Positions 22,088 through 30,257 of a stretch of DNA of 35,467 bases are shown in pieces. A program made the translations under genes and the position numbers. Under the pieces are notes generated by a model. The model ran no database searches. It saw only the letters and a program-made list of their open reading frames with translations, and had not been told where the DNA came from. Source of the DNA: Roseivivax halodurans JCM 10272 (GTDB taxonomy: Bacteria > Pseudomonadota > Alphaproteobacteria > Rhodobacterales > Rhodobacteraceae); NCBI RefSeq assembly GCF_000521785.1, contig NZ_JALZ01000029.1:1-35467 (forward strand). The letters are read 5' to 3'. Each line of letters opens with the position of its first letter. Position 1 is the first letter of the stretch.

Positions 22088-23032
22088 ATGATTAGAAGTG
22101 TCGCCATCTTACTGGTCGCGCTTGGATTTTATGCGGCTGTGCCATCCCCGGTGCTGGCCCAACCCCAATTGGCGGCTTTATCCTGCGACGACATCCTTAC
22201 CCGTATCGACTTGAGCGAGGAGGCCGGCAATGTGCGCCCCACATGTGAAGCCGTGGCGAACGCCGTCGCGGGCATCACCGGGGAGCTACCGGCTTGGACG
22301 GGATGTGTCGGACAGGCGGAGCTCGACCCTGCGGCTCATGCCGGGCGATGCCTCATTATGCGTTCCATCGCCGACCCCTCTCTCGAGCTACCGGATCCGG
22401 CCGATTGTGACGGCATCAGGCGGGCCTATGCGGATGGATTGGCGCAAGCGTCCATCCAGGGAGCGGCAAGCGAAGACGGGCTCGACTGTGACGCAGCCGC
22501 GGAGGCGGCGCTTTTGTGGTCAGCCGGGCGCTCGGATTGGCTGAGGTGTCGCAACTACAAACAGGCGAACGAGGCGAGCCATGCATTCAGTTGCTTATTT
22601 CATGACGACGAGCTCGTAAATATCGACCCGCGCAATGCATGTGCCGGCGTAAAATCTCTGTACGAGGAGCGCCTTCTCAATGCGTACGGAAGGCTCCCCG
22701 ATGATTATCGGCCCCTGAAATGCTCGAGCGCGGACAAGATACTCGAAGAGGCACAGCAACGTATCGTTGAGCGCCAGGCCGAGCGCGCTCGCGCCGCCGA
22801 ACTGACCGCCCAGATACGGGAAAGAGCCATGGCGAACAGGACGAACTCAACCGACGAGGGCGGGTTGATCGTGGCGGGGGCGATCTTGCTCTTGTTGGCC
22901 GCTGCGGCAAACGCGGACGCGGCTCCCGCAGCTGGATATCAGCCCACTCCGACATTCGGACCGGGGTCAAGCTCGTGTACATCCGGAATGGGCGCGGTCG
23001 ACATGAATATCGGCTATATGCTGGGTTGCTGA
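22088..23032 (+). CDS. Exported cysteine-rich protein, two repeat modules, 314 aa
   Basis: Signal peptide VAILLVALGFYAAVPSPVLA. Two copies of the module in 21429-22058: first AWTGCVGQAELDPAAHAGRC with DCDGIRRAYADGLAQA and DCDAA; second DWLRCRNYKQANEASHAFSC with ACAGVKSLYEERLLNAYGR and KCSSA. A charged coiled-coil-like segment (EEAQQRIVERQAERARAAEL) leads to a hydrophobic stretch GGLIVAGAILLLLAAAANAD, which could be a membrane anchor, then a Gly/Ser/Cys-rich end. The linked pair suggests a periplasmic or surface complex. Function unknown. Confidence 0.65.
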   Translation: MIRSVAILLVALGFYAAVPSPVLAQPQLAALSCDDILTRIDLSEEAGNVRPTCEAVANAVAGITGELPAWTGCVGQAELDPAAHAGRCLIMRSIADPSLELPDPADCDGIRRAYADGLAQASIQGAASEDGLDCDAAAEAALLWSAGRSDWLRCRNYKQANEASHAFSCLFHDDELVNIDPRNACAGVKSLYEERLLNAYGRLPDDYRPLKCSSADKILEEAQQRIVERQAERARAAELTAQIRERAMANRTNSTDEGGLIVAGAILLLLAAAANADAAPAAGYQPTPTFGPGSSSCTSGMGAVDMNIGYMLGC

Positions 23033-23108
23033 AGGTCGCTCGGTCGGACGGCAAACAGTTCACCGACGCCAGGCCGATCCTTCATGGGATCCATGAACTC
23101 CGTCCGCT

Positions 23109-23241
23109 ATCTCTACAGAAACGCAATGAATTCGCTACGGTCGCGTAGAGATATACCCCGATGCCAATCTGGTAACTCGACACGACGCCAAACCGCATCT
23201 CTACGCCAACGTAATCGTTTCGCTACAGATCTGTGAAGATA
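23109..23241. repeat. Imperfect direct repeats with ATCTCTAC and TTCGCTAC units
   Basis: Two imperfect copies of about 43 bases begin at 23111 and 23199, 88 bases apart. Both contain CTCTAC, AACG and TTCGCTAC in the same spacing (CTCTAC to CGCTAC start 22 bases apart), and GTAGAGATA closes the first copy as an inverted repeat of TATCTCTAC. The 8-mer ATCTCTAC occurs three times here (two orientations) and once at 11089. The layout resembles iterons or multiple operator sites. The rest of 23033-23352 contains no gene. Confidence 0.5.
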
Positions 23242-23352
23242 ACCCGCGACCACCATATCTGGGCATCACACCGGAGGATAACGTGTTGCGGAAGAAACAA
23301 TTCAAGACCAATCTCACGGCGGACCCATCGCGGCACCGACAAGGATGACTCA

Positions 23353-23787
23353 ATGGCAGATGACTTCACATACGGGATGGTTCGGCGGCAGCTTGGTAAA
23401 GCGACCTCGGCGACTGCGCGCAAGAATGAGCAGATCGCTGACATGGCTGATCACATCGAAGAGCTGAAAAGCAACTACAACCATGCGACCGAGAGGAACT
23501 GGGAGCATCGTTGCCACATGCGTGCTCTTGAGGCCGAGCGGGACGTTCTTTTAGAGGCCCTCGATGTCGCCCTCGGAGGGAAGGAGAACAACCCGCTTCG
23601 TGAGGCGGTCAGCGATTCCGAGGATGCCCCCCGAATACCGGTTGGTCCGCGTGCGGGTCAGCCTGTCGAGCACCGGGATGAAATATACTTCGCTGCTTTT
23701 GCAAAGGAAGCAGCGAAGGCACCGTCGGCGTTCGAGATATTCAAGCGTCCTATGGACCTCATACGTCGTGGCAGCATATTCAGGTAA
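23353..23787 (+). CDS. Small coiled-coil hypothetical protein, 144 aa
   Basis: AAGGATG precedes ATG 23353. After MADDFTYGMVRRQLGKATSA the segment ARKNEQIADMADHIEELKSN and HMRALEAERDVLLEALDVAL shows heptad spacing typical of a coiled coil (about residues 20-75). The C-terminal part is basic with FEIFKRPMDLIRRGS. It lies directly downstream of the direct-repeat region, which may be its control region. No family recognised. Confidence 0.5.
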   Translation: MADDFTYGMVRRQLGKATSATARKNEQIADMADHIEELKSNYNHATERNWEHRCHMRALEAERDVLLEALDVALGGKENNPLREAVSDSEDAPRIPVGPRAGQPVEHRDEIYFAAFAKEAAKAPSAFEIFKRPMDLIRRGSIFR

Positions 23788-23867
23788 CTGACCGCGGTCA
23801 GTCTTGTTGCCAAGTCCATCGTGTCCCGGCAACGTGGACGCATCCAGCACGGCGGGGACCGATGGCC

Positions 23868-23969
23868 ATGAAAGAAGACATCCTCGAGCAGATCGTCGAG
23901 GAGTACCTGATCCACCGCGGCTACTTCGTGCAGCACAAATTGGCGGGGCAGCCCAGCAGGCGAACTTGA
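23868..23969 (+). pseudogene. N-terminal remnant of a plasmid-type MKEDILEQIVEEYL protein
   Basis: MKEDILEQIVEEYLIHRGYF followed by VQH is the well-conserved start of a family common on alphaproteobacterial plasmids (from memory, proteins beginning MKE..LEQIVD.YL...GYF..HN). Here similarity stops after VQH and the frame ends 11 codons later in TGA, so about 23 codons of a once longer gene survive. This marks a deletion or recombination point just before the macro-SLOG gene. Confidence 0.5.
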
Positions 23970-24046
23970 CCGATGCGAGGCGTCGTCGCGTTCGTGATTT
24001 TCGGCCCGGCATGGGAGAATGACCTTCTTCAGAAAGGCCGCGTCTC

Positions 24047-25132
24047 ATGATCACGTATTCCCCCCGCCTTGCCGTCCAGAACGCGAAAGCGGAACTTCTC
24101 GTCAATACGGTGAACACCGTCGGGGTCATGGGCAAGGGGCTTGCCCTCGACATGAAGACGCGGTTCCCGGAGATCCTCGAGCCTTACGAGCGGGCCTGCC
24201 GCGAACGGCGCCTGGCGCCGGGCACGTTCCAGCTGGTGAAGACCGATGACGGCCGGCAGGTGATGAACCTCGCGACGAAGCAGGAATGGCGAGACCCCTC
24301 GCGATACGACTGGGTCGGAGTGGGGCTTGTCTACATGAACAGGTTCCTTGTCGATGGCGGGCGCGACATTCGATCGGTCGCGATGTCGATGCCGGGTTGT
24401 GGCAATGGCGGTCTCGATGCCGCACGCGTCCAGCACATGATGCGCATCTACCTCGCGCGCAGCCTCGAGGCCGGGATCGAGATCGAACTGGCCCACGATG
24501 AGCTGGCCGCGATCGACGATCCGCTCTTCTTCGCGGGCGTCGGCTCGCGCGAGACGCCGGCCGCGATCCAGGCCTTGATGACGGAGATCGGCGGGCTCTT
24601 GACCGAGGACGGGATGCGGCTTCGCTCGGGCGGCGCGATCGGCGCTGACACCGCGTTCTGGACCGGCGCCCGCGCGGCAAACCCGGAGGGCATGGAGATC
24701 TTCCTGCCGAAACCGAAGCGCCACATTCCGGAGGGCATCGTGAAGATGAGCCCGGTCTTCGAACGGCTCGCGCTGAACTTCCATCCGCACCCGGACGGCA
24801 TCCGCCCGAACCCGAAGAACCCCGACGACAAGAGGCACTATTTCCTGAAGTTGATGGCCCGGAACGGCAACCAGATCTTCGGTGAGGATTTCCGCGTTCC
24901 GTCGAGCGTGGTGGTCTGCTGGACGCCGAAGGGCGAGGCCGGCGGCGGCACCGGCCAGGCCATCCGGCTCGCGACCTCGGTCGGCATTCCGGTCATCGAT
25001 CTCGGCCGGCCGGACCTCGCCGGCATCTCGGCCACCGAGGTGCGGGACATGGCGCGCGAGAGGGTTGCAGTGTTCCGGCAGAGCCGTGGACTTCCGAGGC
25101 TCGACAGGGAGAGCGTTCCAGTCCCGGTCTGA
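24047..25132 (+). CDS. Macro domain - SLOG domain fusion protein, 361 aa
   Basis: Residues 1 to about 150 are a macro domain of the DarG-like type: LLVNTVNTVGVMGKGLALDM with the ADP-ribose-binding GVMGKG loop, and SMPGCGNGGLDAARVQHMM. Residues about 155-355 are a Rossmann-like SLOG (DprA/LOG-type) domain: FFAGVGSRETPAAIQALMTE, LRSGGAIGADTAFWTGAR, and WTPKGEAGGGTGQAIRLA. Macro domains bind or remove ADP-ribose; SLOG domains bind nucleotide-derived ligands. The fusion suggests sensing or breakdown of an NAD-derived signal, as in phage counter-defence or NAD-based immunity. No DarT-like toxin is adjacent. Confidence 0.85.
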   Translation: MITYSPRLAVQNAKAELLVNTVNTVGVMGKGLALDMKTRFPEILEPYERACRERRLAPGTFQLVKTDDGRQVMNLATKQEWRDPSRYDWVGVGLVYMNRFLVDGGRDIRSVAMSMPGCGNGGLDAARVQHMMRIYLARSLEAGIEIELAHDELAAIDDPLFFAGVGSRETPAAIQALMTEIGGLLTEDGMRLRSGGAIGADTAFWTGARAANPEGMEIFLPKPKRHIPEGIVKMSPVFERLALNFHPHPDGIRPNPKNPDDKRHYFLKLMARNGNQIFGEDFRVPSSVVVCWTPKGEAGGGTGQAIRLATSVGIPVIDLGRPDLAGISATEVRDMARERVAVFRQSRGLPRLDRESVPVPV

Positions 25133-25147
25133 TCGGTGCCGCGGCAT

Positions 25148-25176
25148 TTGTCGGTTCACCCTTCCTGCAGTATATT
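25148..25176 (+). promoter_or_regulatory. Promoter of the second MNT/HEPN pair
   Basis: TTGTCG (25148-25153), a 17-base spacer and TATATT (25171-25176) are a near-consensus sigma-70 pair 22 bases before the MNT start. No TGCGAAAA motif is present here, unlike most other units. Confidence 0.6.
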
Positions 25177-25197
25177 CATCGCACAGGAGCCTGACGA

Positions 25198-25512
25198 ATG
25201 ACCCGGTTTGAAGTGATCCAGAAACAGCGCCGCGAGGCGCATGAAGCTGCCGCTCGGGCGACATGGGCAGAACTCCGCGCGGCACTGGGTGCCCTCGGGA
25301 TCGAGTACCGTCTGTTCGGATCTTTGAAGAATGGAGACTTCATGGAGCATTCAGATATCGATCTGATGATCATGGGCGACCCCGATCAGGACACCGTTCG
25401 TCAGATCCGGCAAGCGATCGCCGCAGCAGGGCGGAGCCGGGATATCGACATCGACCTTCATTTTGCGCGGGACATGACGTCTGACTTTCAGGAGGCCCTC
25501 CTTGAACGCTGA
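25198..25512 (+). CDS. MNT-type nucleotidyltransferase (putative antitoxin), 104 aa
   Basis: Minimal nucleotidyltransferase with G41-S42 and D53/D55 in RLFGSLKNGDFMEHSDIDLM, a complete metal-binding signature. AGGAG precedes the ATG. The HEPN gene begins 11 bases before this gene's stop, so translation is coupled. In characterised pairs of this kind the MNT protein neutralises the HEPN RNase by adding AMP to its tyrosine. The intact HEPN motif next door makes this the more likely functional pair of the two in the window. Confidence 0.87.
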   Translation: MTRFEVIQKQRREAHEAAARATWAELRAALGALGIEYRLFGSLKNGDFMEHSDIDLMIMGDPDQDTVRQIRQAIAAAGRSRDIDIDLHFARDMTSDFQEALLER

Positions 25513-26026
25513 ATTTACCTCTCCCGCCCTGACCGCGAGTTCGAAAAAGCTTGAAGGCGCTTTCCGAGAATGGGATCGTCTTTCCGATTTCGTCGCAGAG
25601 AAGCCGCTGGAGACTGAAAGTGCGGCAATGCGCTGGTCGGCTGTGACCACGATCGCGTCGGCGCTTCACAATATCTACAACGGCTTGGAGGACGTCATGA
25701 AGACGCTGTGCAAGAGCGTCGACTCCTTCGTCCCGACAGGCTCCTCATCGCACCAGGACATTCTCGACCAGATGAGCAGCCCGCGAAAGGATGTCCGCCC
25801 GGCGCTCGTTGGCGAGGACTGGTATGCGGACATGAACGAGCTCCGGGCGTTTCGCAATCTGATCAGCCACAACTACAGGCGCGAGTTGCGCGGAGACCTG
25901 GTGATCGAAAACCTGAAGCGGATGGAGACGATCCTGCCTCTGTTCTTGGCGGCGATGCATGATCTGGATCGGCACCTGTCCGAACCGAATGGTGACGACC
26001 CCGTGCCGGGTCCCTACGACAGGTAA
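25502..26026 (+). CDS. HEPN-domain RNase toxin with intact R-x4-H-x-Y motif
   Basis: 174 aa helical protein starting at a TTG that overlaps the MNT gene. The HEPN signature is perfect: FRNLISHNYRREL with R118, N119, H123 and Y125. Y125 is the residue AMPylated by the MNT antitoxin in studied systems. Such toxins cut RNA, often tRNA, during phage attack or stress. The RNA target cannot be read from the sequence. Confidence 0.85.
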   Translation: MNAEFTSPALTASSKKLEGAFREWDRLSDFVAEKPLETESAAMRWSAVTTIASALHNIYNGLEDVMKTLCKSVDSFVPTGSSSHQDILDQMSSPRKDVRPALVGEDWYADMNELRAFRNLISHNYRRELRGDLVIENLKRMETILPLFLAAMHDLDRHLSEPNGDDPVPGPYDR

Positions 26027-26067
26027 GCCAGCTTGGGGCGCCGGTCCCGGCCAGCGTCCCGCTCGCG

Positions 26068-26355
26068 TCAAGTGAAGAGGAAGTGGTCCTCGGTCAGGGC
26101 CCAGACGCCCGTTACGACGAACTCGCTGTCCTGATCGTCGAAGCCGGTCACGACCAGGCCGTCGCGCACCGCGGACAGTGACAGATCCTCGTAAGTGAGC
26201 CCCGCGACCCCGATGCGGATCAGGTCCTCGCCCGCGGCGAAGTCTCGGATGATGTCCTTGCCAGTGGCGGGCCCGAACTCGAAGATGTCCGCACCGACGC
26301 CGCCGATGAGGATGTCCCGGCCGGTACCGCCATCCAACAGGTCGGCGCCGGACCC
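26068..26355 (-). pseudogene. C-terminal fragment of an RTX calcium-binding protein
   Basis: GADLLDGGTGRDILIGGVG and ADIFEFGPATGKDIIRDF show GGxGxD calcium-binding repeats followed by the typical terminal region of RTX secreted proteins (DFAAGEDLIRI, ending HFLFT). The upstream part, which should hold further repeats and a functional domain, is absent: the sequence before LGSGADLL is unrelated and no start signal is seen. This is the 3' remnant of a large type I-secreted protein gene. Confidence 0.75.
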
Positions 26356-26455
26356 GAGAGGAGATAAGGAGACCTCTTCCGAAGGACATAGGTGCGTAAC
26401 GAAAAACGCATCCCGGCGGCCGGTATGCGTTGGATGATGCGGCAAGCTGGCGCGT

Positions 26456-28108
26456 TTAGGACGGGCTGGGTGCATTGTCCGGCTGGTCAGGCTGGATGAA
26501 CTGCGACGGCTTGAGGAAGCGGCACTGGCCCGAGCCGATCTCCTGAAGGGTATTCACGCCGTGTTCCGCGTGCCGGAGGATCTCTACGCAGCGCTGGTTG
26601 CGCGTCTCGATCTCGGGAAGAACGGCGGTCACGCGCGCCACCATCGCAGTCCTGATCCGAATCTCCTCTGCCGAGAAATCGTCCCAGAGCTGCCTGTGAG
26701 TGCGCAGCTCGCGCTTGCCCCCGAGGCGCCCGAGGAGGCCGGGCTTCGACGCGACCCTGCCGTTGGTCACGTCTTCGGCAGTCCGCTCCGCATCATTCTT
26801 GATGGAGATCCCCGGTCTGACCACGCCGCGGAGAGACATCCTGCCGCCGCGGTCCTCGGGGGAGTCGTTCCGGATTGCCGAGACAAGCTCGGTACAGCAT
26901 AAGACATCGTTCAACCACTGTCGGACCCCTCTCCGAAGTCGCTCGACGACATCATCCCTCTGTGCCTCGGCGAGGATGTCGAGAAGAGTGACGTTTTCAT
27001 CGGTCAGGCCCTGGATTCGTTTCTGGATTGCCTCATACCAGAACGGCGACGGACCCTGATCCGAATAGTCGCGATCTGGCCCAAAGGCAGGTGCGTGATC
27101 GACCACCAGATCGGGATCAGACGTCGCATTGTCGACGTCTTTCACGGCATCGGAGAGCGTGTTCCAGATCTTCTTGATGTTCCTGCTCGTCGGGCCGGTG
27201 ACGGCGTGTTCGATCGCGCGGAAGTCGTTTTGCAGAATGCCGATGACGGCATCGGAATACTCACGCAGGATGCGCTCGGCCGTATCACCGTGCCGGGTCA
27301 TGACAGGGTCGGTTGCAGCGAGCGCGAGCATCCGCCAGTCCATGTCCACCGCATGCTTGAGATGATGGCTGGCGGCCCTCTCATGCTCCACCTCGAGGTA
27401 GCACTTCGCCAGTTCGAAATGCGTGAACTGGCGCGCATGCGGGATCTTCAGCGCATCGAGGTAAGTGTCGATCGCTCGTTCGTAATCTTCACCGAGGAAA
27501 GACGACGCGGCCGCCCTGCAGAGCGCGACTGCCTTGTTCTCGTCCTCCAGGTGAATGGCCGCCTGCCGGAAGGCGCAATGTGCGGCATCGTAGTCGACGG
27601 CTGACTTGTCCGAGCCCGGATGGTCGCCGATCCGGATCTCGCCGAGCGTGATGTGGTAGGCCGGGATGTGACGGAAGGCGGGGCCGTTGCCGTTCGCGAT
27701 CGCGGCCTCGACGTTTCCCAGCGCATCTCCGACATGGCCCTTTTTCAGAAGCTCCACGGCACGTCGATGGCGCTCGTTTGCGAGCGTGATTTCCGGGTTA
27801 CCGGTGTTCTTCTCGATCTCGCCGAGCTTCCGGTCGAGATTGGACAGGCGGTTGGCGATCTCGACGAACCCGGTGCGCATGTCTTTGCGCAGACCGTCGA
27901 TCGCCCCATTCATGCGCTCGAGAACCTCGCCCTGCATTGCGATCGTGTCGTCGATCTGGCTCAGGCGGTCATCGAGCCTGCCGGTCATATCCCGCATGGC
28001 GTTGGTCTGTGAGCTTGCCAGGGCCATCAGTCCGGAATGCATCCTGTCGCTTGCGCGTTTGATATCCGACGAGATCATCATGTGGGAGTAGAAGCTCAGG
28101 TCAGACAT
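26456..28108 (-). CDS. Coiled-coil and TPR-like hypothetical protein, 550 aa
   Basis: No signal peptide. Residues about 30-100 form a coiled coil (TGRLDDRLSQIDDTIAMQGE, IANRLSNLDRKLGEIEKN). From about 110 to 260 comes a helical repeat region of TPR character: RRAVELLKKGHVGDALGNVE, NKAVALCRAAASSFLGEDYE, ERAIDTYLDALKIP, FELAKCYLEVEHERAASHHL. The C-terminal third is unrecognised, with GLLGRLGGKRELRTHRQLWD. Probably a scaffold protein. The TTTTCGCA motif lies only 16-23 bases before the ATG, close enough to block ribosome or polymerase if bound. Confidence 0.65.
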   Translation of the reverse strand: MSDLSFYSHMMISSDIKRASDRMHSGLMALASSQTNAMRDMTGRLDDRLSQIDDTIAMQGEVLERMNGAIDGLRKDMRTGFVEIANRLSNLDRKLGEIEKNTGNPEITLANERHRRAVELLKKGHVGDALGNVEAAIANGNGPAFRHIPAYHITLGEIRIGDHPGSDKSAVDYDAAHCAFRQAAIHLEDENKAVALCRAAASSFLGEDYERAIDTYLDALKIPHARQFTHFELAKCYLEVEHERAASHHLKHAVDMDWRMLALAATDPVMTRHGDTAERILREYSDAVIGILQNDFRAIEHAVTGPTSRNIKKIWNTLSDAVKDVDNATSDPDLVVDHAPAFGPDRDYSDQGPSPFWYEAIQKRIQGLTDENVTLLDILAEAQRDDVVERLRRGVRQWLNDVLCCTELVSAIRNDSPEDRGGRMSLRGVVRPGISIKNDAERTAEDVTNGRVASKPGLLGRLGGKRELRTHRQLWDDFSAEEIRIRTAMVARVTAVLPEIETRNQRCVEILRHAEHGVNTLQEIGSGQCRFLKPSQFIQPDQPDNAPSPS

Positions 28109-28123
28109 GCGGGGTATCCATCG

Positions 28124-28131
28124 TGCGAAAA
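28124..28131 (+). promoter_or_regulatory. TGCGAAAA motif upstream of the 28108 gene
   Basis: The minus strand reads CCTATTTTCGCACGATGG, 16-23 bases before the start. Nothing else I can support lies in 28109-28269. Confidence 0.35.
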
Positions 28132-28269
28132 TAGGTGATCGTCGTCATTCTGTTCGGGCGGTCCGATAAAGCAAAGCTCTTTCGGGACGCCGAGTTCGAT
28201 TGGCCGGAGAATGCGGCGCAAGGATGACGCTCGGGACACGCGCCAGCATGGGCTGGCGATGCGCCACCT

Positions 28270-29200
28270 TCAGGCCGACCGCGAGAGCCGCGGGAGCCGC
28301 ATCCGGCGCTCGGTTTCCCGGGGCGGAATGAGGCACTGCCCGGCCTTGTCCGGGCCGGACGCTTCCCCGGTGACGATCGCCCGCGCTTCCTCACCGGACA
28401 GGGTCTCGGTTTCGAGAAGGGCCACGGCCAGGCGGTTGAGACCCTCGAGGTTCTCCTCGAGGACCTGGCGAGACCGATCCATTCCGGCCGCCGTGATGGT
28501 CGAGATCATCCGGGCCGGCGGATTGTTCACGTCGAAGAGCGCGGGGTCGTTCGGGTTGACGACCACAAAGCCGAAATCGGACATGCCGTAACGCGTGACC
28601 ATAGCCCGGGCCAGTGCGGTGGCCTGCTGGATGCCGGATGCGGCGCCGGTGGTGATCATGTCCTCGCCAAAGGCGAGCTGCTCGGCCATGCGCCCCGCCG
28701 CCATGACGCCAAGCCGCGCTTCGAGGCGCGCCTGGGTCTCGAAGACGCGGTCGCGGTCGGGCGATTGCAGCACGAAGCCCATCGCGGCGCCCTGCGGGGT
28801 GATGGTCACCTTTTCGACCGGATCGGCGTGAGGCGATAGGAGCGCGACCACGGCGTGGCCGGCCTCATTGATCGCGATGATTTCGCGCTCTTCCCCGAGA
28901 AGCGCGATACTGCCGCCGGATCTCGGCAGGAGTATGCGATCGCGCGCCCGGGTGAAGTCGAGCATCTCGACGATGTGGCGGGCGTTCCCGCCCGGCAGTT
29001 AGGGCGACCTCGTTGACGAGGTTCTCGAAGTCGGCACCGGACGACTGGAAGGCCATGGCGGCGATGGCGCGCAGGTCGACCTCCGGCGCCAGGATCATCT
29101 TGCGGGTCTTCACCTGCAGGATCTCTTCACGCACGTTGATGTCGGGCAGGGTCATGGCAATCTTGCGGACGATGCGACCCGGACGCTCCTCGGAAGCCGG
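28270..29200 (-). pseudogene. FtsH (AAA protease) C-terminal remnant with frameshift
   Basis: From about 29200 downward the minus strand encodes RPGRIVRKIAMTLPDINVRE and MAFQSSGADFENLVNEVAL, the second half of the FtsH AAA domain. A one-base insertion in the GGGCGGG tract (28987-28993 on the plus strand, CCCGCCC) shifts the frame, after which NARHIVEMLDFTRARDRILL and the peptidase domain continue to 28270. The zinc motif HEAGH is NEAGH here (AAT for CAT). The membrane helices, Walker A and Walker B are missing. Membrane protease activity is therefore excluded. The gene is broken in three ways. Confidence 0.85.
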
Positions 29201-29452
29201 AAGATCGCGCAGCACTTCGCGGAAGACATCTCCAATCTCGCAAACACTCAAAAAGGCCGTCGTCGCCTGCACCTTCGCCGATGGCGCTATGGAGACCCAG
29301 ATGCGGATGTTTCTGCCGCGCGAGGCCGAATTCCGGAGCCTCGAGGATGGCAGCGTCCTGCAAATCCTGGCACCCATCCCGGGCGATGTCGTTCTCGTAG
29401 ATCTCCTGACGCATGACGGGACGATGCCGCGGAAGCATACGGACTGGTGCGG

Positions 29453-29753
29453 CTACTGACTAATAAGTATCGCGGCCAGTCTGTCCTGGGCAGGCCAGCT
29501 TTCCGTCATTTTGGCGGCTTTCTTCATGCGATCAGGCCGCTCAGCTGTGTAGGTGAGGGAGATAAAAAAATTCCGGTTTCCAGAACCAGTGTTGTCTGGC
29601 CGCGTATAAATTCTTGTCAGGCTTTGCGGGGCGGAGGCGTCGAATTCGAGGCCGTTGGATCTCCCGCCCAAATTGCTCGAACTCCTTGCCCTCGGAAGTC
29701 TTCGGCCTGACTTTATTTTTAAGCTGGCTCCCTTGGACTACTAGCTCTACCAC
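29453..29753 (-). pseudogene. Possible frameshifted small gene
   Basis: Two overlapping minus-strand frames read as pieces of one protein: KTSEGKEFEQFG from the first, then GRSNGLEFDASAPQ, IYTRPDNTGSGNRNFFISLT and MKKAAKMTESWPAQDRL in the second, joined by a one-base shift near 29660. The region is more AT-rich than its surroundings. A GTG at 29753 could start it. I see no family, and this may be chance. Confidence 0.25.
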
Positions 29754-29800
29754 GGGATGCGGCCATGCTCGATAAAGTTCGATAAGTACGCTGACCCCAT

Positions 29801-29818
29801 ATTATCGGATCGGATAAT
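29801..29818. promoter_or_regulatory. Inverted repeat ATTATC-N6-GATAAT
   Basis: Perfect 6-base arms around GGATCG in an AT-rich stretch, a plausible operator or promoter region. A partial match (ATTATCGGACTAAT) occurs near 34580, just before the IS30 element. Confidence 0.35.
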
Positions 29819-29904
29819 TTTCCGAGCCGCGGCGGACTTCGCGAGCTCGTGCGCCCTTGCAGTGGGATCGCAGGGCCCACGTCCGGCCAAGCCTCACCGC
29901 CGCG

Positions 29905-30006
29905 ATGGACCCATTCAAGCAAATTCGGGGCGGGAAGCGAGTTCTGCTTTATGGAGATGATCTTTATCGTGCGTGTGTAGAGCTCTATGCGGAAGGCGAA
30001 ACATGA
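29905..30006 (+). CDS. Small open frame MDPFKQIRGGKRVLLYGDDL, 33 aa
   Basis: ATG 29905 to TGA 30006, overlapping the next start by four bases (ATGA). The residues GKRVLLYGDDLYRACVELYA look protein-like. There is no obvious ribosome-binding site. It may be the surviving part of a decayed gene in this degraded stretch. Confidence 0.3.
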   Translation: MDPFKQIRGGKRVLLYGDDLYRACVELYAEGET

Positions 30007-30190
30007 TCAATCTTTCACGGACATTCCCGTGCGATAATAATCTGGACTTTGACCGTCCACGTGGTGTTCTGGATGCGAAATATAATAAGTCAATTTTGAA
30101 TCAGGAAGCCGAGCTCCCAAGATCGCCGACCTGCGCAAGCTGCTGCACTTTCGGGACAGGATCGCAAAACTCCGGGCCGCATTTGGCTGA
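30003..30190 (+). pseudogene. Small gene, apparently frameshifted
   Basis: GGAAGG precedes ATG 30003. MINLSRTFPCDNNLDFDRPR continues to ILNQEAEL, then reading seems to shift by one base at CTCCCAAG (about 30117-30124), after which KIADLRKLLHFRDRIAKLRA ends in TGA 30190. Without the shift the frame runs on in low-quality sequence to 30224. It overlaps the preceding small frame by ATGA, so both were probably one operon. Confidence 0.3.
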
Positions 30191-30257
30191 CGACCGGTTT
30201 GTGAAATTCAGCAGGGACCAGTAGATCTCAAGGGTATCAGTGGAACCGGGGTGCGAG

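Noticed and set aside
23109-23241. CRISPR array
   Set aside because: Only two imperfect copies at 88-base spacing with diverged units and no cas genes.
29256-29459. Plus-strand frame ending LAPIPGDVVLVDLLTHDG
   Set aside because: The residues look somewhat protein-like, but no start or family is evident and it overlaps the region of the FtsH remnant, so it is not listed as a gene.
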